A DNA stretch of 64,000 bases from Dehalococcoidia bacterium (GTDB taxonomy: Bacteria; Chloroflexota; Dehalococcoidia; GIF9; AB-539-J10): assembly GCA_016930935.1 (NCBI GenBank), contig JAFGFT010000008.1, forward strand, positions 1-64,000. The letters run 5' to 3'. The number at the start of each line of letters is the position of its first letter. Within the stretch, counting starts at the first letter, position 1. This document shows positions 61,943-64,000 of this stretch, piece after piece. The position numbers were made by a program, and so were the translations under genes. The notes under the pieces were generated by a model. The model had not been told where the DNA came from and made no database searches. It worked only from the letters and a program-made list of their open reading frames with translations.

Positions 61943-64000
61943 CTACAGGCGAGTTTCTGGACCCCATCCTGAGATGTCGTTGGCACAGATGATACCTGAC
62001 ATAACAACTGATTCGATGCCGGCGCCCGGGAACGTGGAGGCTCCTGCAAGGTAGAGCCCCTTGATTGGCGTCCTGAAATGCGGTCTCCGCGTGTTGACCG
62101 ACTGGTCAAACCCGTACATGGCACCCTCGGGCATCGAGGTGTAACTCTCGAAGGTGCGGGGAGTGGCAGCATCGAGCACAGAGATGCTATTGCTCAGGTC
62201 AGGGATGATTTCTTCTGCCTTGCGAATCAGGAAGGCAGTGAATTGGCGCTTCCTGTCTTCGTACGTTCTCTCGTCCCGTGAAGGGAAGTCGCCGTAGCCG
62301 ATAGGGGCAGTCAGCGTGATGGCTGCGCATCCTGGAGGTGCAAGGCGATTGTCCGCGTTGGAATTGATGAAGATGCTGAAGTCTCCCTCAACGTGATGGA
62401 TGTACGTGGGATAGGACGTCAGGTTCTTGTCTACTCCGACGTACACCACGAAGGCGGAGCGTGACATCTTGAGACTCTTGACGAAGTCTATGTACCGGCC
62501 GCCTATCTCGTTCGCTTTGACAAGCTGCAGCACGCACGTGCGTGCATTTGCGTTCGAGACGACTACATGAGCCTGGAATATGTCCGAGCCGGAGCGCACT
62601 CCGCGCACCTGGCGTCTGTCGGACAGAATCCTGTCGACCTTGTAGTTCGTCATTATGGTGCCGCCGTTCTGCTGCACTATGTTTGCCAGCATCTCTACGC
62701 AGGCGTACGGGCCGCCAAGAGGGAAGTAGTTGCCTTCAATGACAGGTCCGATGCATGTGAGCAGTGCTCTCAGGCCCGGCGTTGCATCCGCAGTCGTCCC
62801 GTTTCGGACTGACATCGTCGCCAGCAGGGTCTTCAGGTCCTCGCTCTCTATGTGCTCGTCGAGCTTCTGCCGATACGTCTTGTTCATCCAGTCATACATC
62901 GCCGGATAGTCACGTGGCAGGTAGGCGGCAGCCTTCTCTCCCAGCAGGCGGACTATGAGATGACTGGGAATCGGTGTGCCGAACCTGCTGCTGAATTCGT
63001 AGAACTGGTAGTAGGCTTCGGAAGCCTCCTGGAAGAACGCACTGATGCCGGTTGCCTGGTCAGGAAAGACATTGCCCAGGGATTTCACCAGTTGCGGGAT
63101 GCCTGTACCGATGTCTATATTCTGACCCTTGTAGGAGTACCGTGTTGAGCCGGGTATGAACCGACCCTCGGTCTTCACGCCCAGCTCGTTGAACAGGCGG
63201 CGGACCGTGCCGTTGTCCCACACTCCGGACACACTGCTGACACCGGTGCTGAATACGAAATCGTCACGCTCAAGTGAACTGCAGTAGCCCCCGACCTGTG
63301 CCTGCTGCTCCATCACGAGTACTTTGAAACCTCGCTTGGCCAACAGTGCTGCAGTGGTCAGCCCTCCCACGCCGGCACCGACGACGGCCACATCATACTC
63401 GTTCTCCTGCGAACTGCTCCCCGGCAGCACATCGACGTGCCACTCGTATGGCTTGAATCGTTGCTGGATGAGATAAGCGGGCCCCTTGCTCTGGAAAATG
63501 AGAGAGAAGACGAACCCCGTGATGACAAGTCCGATAACCAGGGGGCCTGCCAGTGACACAGTGGCAAACAGAGTGATAAGGGCGCAGAGGAAGAACACTC
63601 CCGCCCATACAAGCGTGACGATGTTGTGCACAGAGATGAAGTCAGGGTTCATCCAGTATTGCCGGGGATAGTCGTATCGTGCAGCGTCTGAGCTGAACGG
63701 CCTCTTGATGGCCATCGATGCGATTGCCATCAGGGTGAGTACGGAGAAGCTGATTGGGCCTGCGTTGCTCATCAACAGGTCGGCGTTGATGGTACGTGTC
63801 AGCACTGCCATGACGGCGAAATACACGACTGACGTGAGGTCCATGAGGCGGTAGCGCCTGGACCATATCTGCTGCACGAGAAGCGCAAGGGACAGGCCGA
63901 GTGCAATGGGGATGCCCGCAGTCTCCCCCATGCTCGCGAAGACCCAGTAGATCGCCCACGGCACGAAGGTAACCGCGAGCATCAAGGCTCCGACGGGTCT
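61943..64000 (-). CDS. Membrane-fused FAD-dependent oxidoreductase (phytoene desaturase/retinol saturase-like), 5' end possibly outside
   Basis: About 680 residues are visible from an ATG at 63985, but the frame stays open to the window edge. The N-terminal about 165 residues hold four or five membrane helices. An FAD-binding Rossmann motif follows (VVGAGVGGLTTAALLAKRGFKVLVM), then substrate-domain blocks such as GIPQLVKSLGNVFPDQATGI, and the closing GLYLAGASTFPGAGIESVVMSG typical of carotenoid or retinol-type oxidoreductases. It likely desaturates or saturates an isoprenoid or polyene lipid. The fused membrane domain is not part of the usual CrtI architecture. Confidence 0.8.
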   Translation of the reverse strand, partial: RPVGALMLAVTFVPWAIYWVFASMGETAGIPIALGLSLALLVQQIWSRRYRLMDLTSVVYFAVMAVLTRTINADLLMSNAGPISFSVLTLMAIASMAIKRPFSSDAARYDYPRQYWMNPDFISVHNIVTLVWAGVFFLCALITLFATVSLAGPLVIGLVITGFVFSLIFQSKGPAYLIQQRFKPYEWHVDVLPGSSSQENEYDVAVVGAGVGGLTTAALLAKRGFKVLVMEQQAQVGGYCSSLERDDFVFSTGVSSVSGVWDNGTVRRLFNELGVKTEGRFIPGSTRYSYKGQNIDIGTGIPQLVKSLGNVFPDQATGISAFFQEASEAYYQFYEFSSRFGTPIPSHLIVRLLGEKAAAYLPRDYPAMYDWMNKTYRQKLDEHIESEDLKTLLATMSVRNGTTADATPGLRALLTCIGPVIEGNYFPLGGPYACVEMLANIVQQNGGTIMTNYKVDRILSDRRQVRGVRSGSDIFQAHVVVSNANARTCVLQLVKANEIGGRYIDFVKSLKMSRSAFVVYVGVDKNLTSYPTYIHHVEGDFSIFINSNADNRLAPPGCAAITLTAPIGYGDFPSRDERTYEDRKRQFTAFLIRKAEEIIPDLSNSISVLDAATPRTFESYTSMPEGAMYGFDQSVNTRRPHFRTPIKGLYLAGASTFPGAGIESVVMSGIICANDISGWGPETRL

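Noticed and set aside
1-64000. tRNA, rRNA, CRISPR array, prophage or IS element
   Set aside because: No cloverleaf-like or TTCRANYC-containing intergenic match, no regular repeat-spacer pattern and no integrase or transposase gene was seen. A tRNA/Rfam search could still find a missed small RNA.

Overview
The window (64 kb, GC about mid-50s percent by eye) looks like the chromosome of an anaerobic or microaerophilic bacterium, most likely a Chloroflexota member of Dehalococcoidia type. This placement is an inference from gene content: a desulforedoxin-like protein, two flavodoxins, a ferritin-like protein, a stand-alone OYE-type oxidoreductase, a BKACE enzyme, paired DUF362 proteins, several universal stress proteins and a lexA/imuB/dnaE2-type cassette. 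No rRNA, tRNA, CRISPR array, phage or insertion sequence was recognised. Genes are short operons on both strands, often with hairpin terminators between convergent genes.

Layout. 1-9131: end of an enolase-superfamily dehydratase, an MBL hydrolase, a broken CHASE2 gene with an in-frame stop, a small HTH protein, a ferritin-like protein, a GAF-GGDEF diguanylate cyclase, desulforedoxin, two flavodoxins, a universal stress protein, a membrane-anchored surface protein, a glyoxalase II-like MBL protein and a CPBP protease. 9408-11663: galT followed by a TreT-like trehalose synthase. 11701-16921: plsX, degV, two membrane proteins, ybjQ, an ArsR regulator and a GNAT enzyme. 17026-22910: LexA, a catalytically dead ImuB-like Y-family polymerase, a DUF6504-like protein, a divergent XRE-membrane protein and a DnaE2-type polymerase. 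Together they look like an SOS mutasome controlled by an unusual palindrome over the lexA -10 box. 22995-31855: MazG-like pyrophosphohydrolase, iron alcohol dehydrogenase, stress protein, modular surface proteins, OYE-type reductase, a Fic protein with a wrecked active-site motif and a ketopantoate reductase.

32026-36542 is the most unusual stretch: four tandem, strongly diverged paralogues of one GNAT-like family, ending in a CelD/BcsL-type acyltransferase. A convergent BKACE-methyltransferase pair follows. 38397-48108: a lipoprotein, UvrD/PcrA helicase, MBL hydrolase, and two 411-residue DUF362 paralogues flanking a YfcE-type phosphoesterase and a YjbQ protein, then a large anchored surface protein. 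48318-53928: MATE exporter, PP-loop/DUF814 RNA-thiolation-like enzyme, class III aminotransferase, stress protein and small proteins. 54261-64000: bifunctional trehalose-6-phosphate synthase/phosphatase, sugar nucleotidyltransferase, homocitrate-synthase-like enzyme, a membrane transglutaminase-like protein, a 2x[4Fe-4S] protein, and a membrane-fused FAD oxidoreductase that runs to the window edge.

Themes: trehalose made by two routes, redox and oxidative-stress handling, a large set of modular secreted proteins (PKD, Ig-like, FN3, BACON, InlB-type repeats), and DNA-damage-induced mutagenesis.
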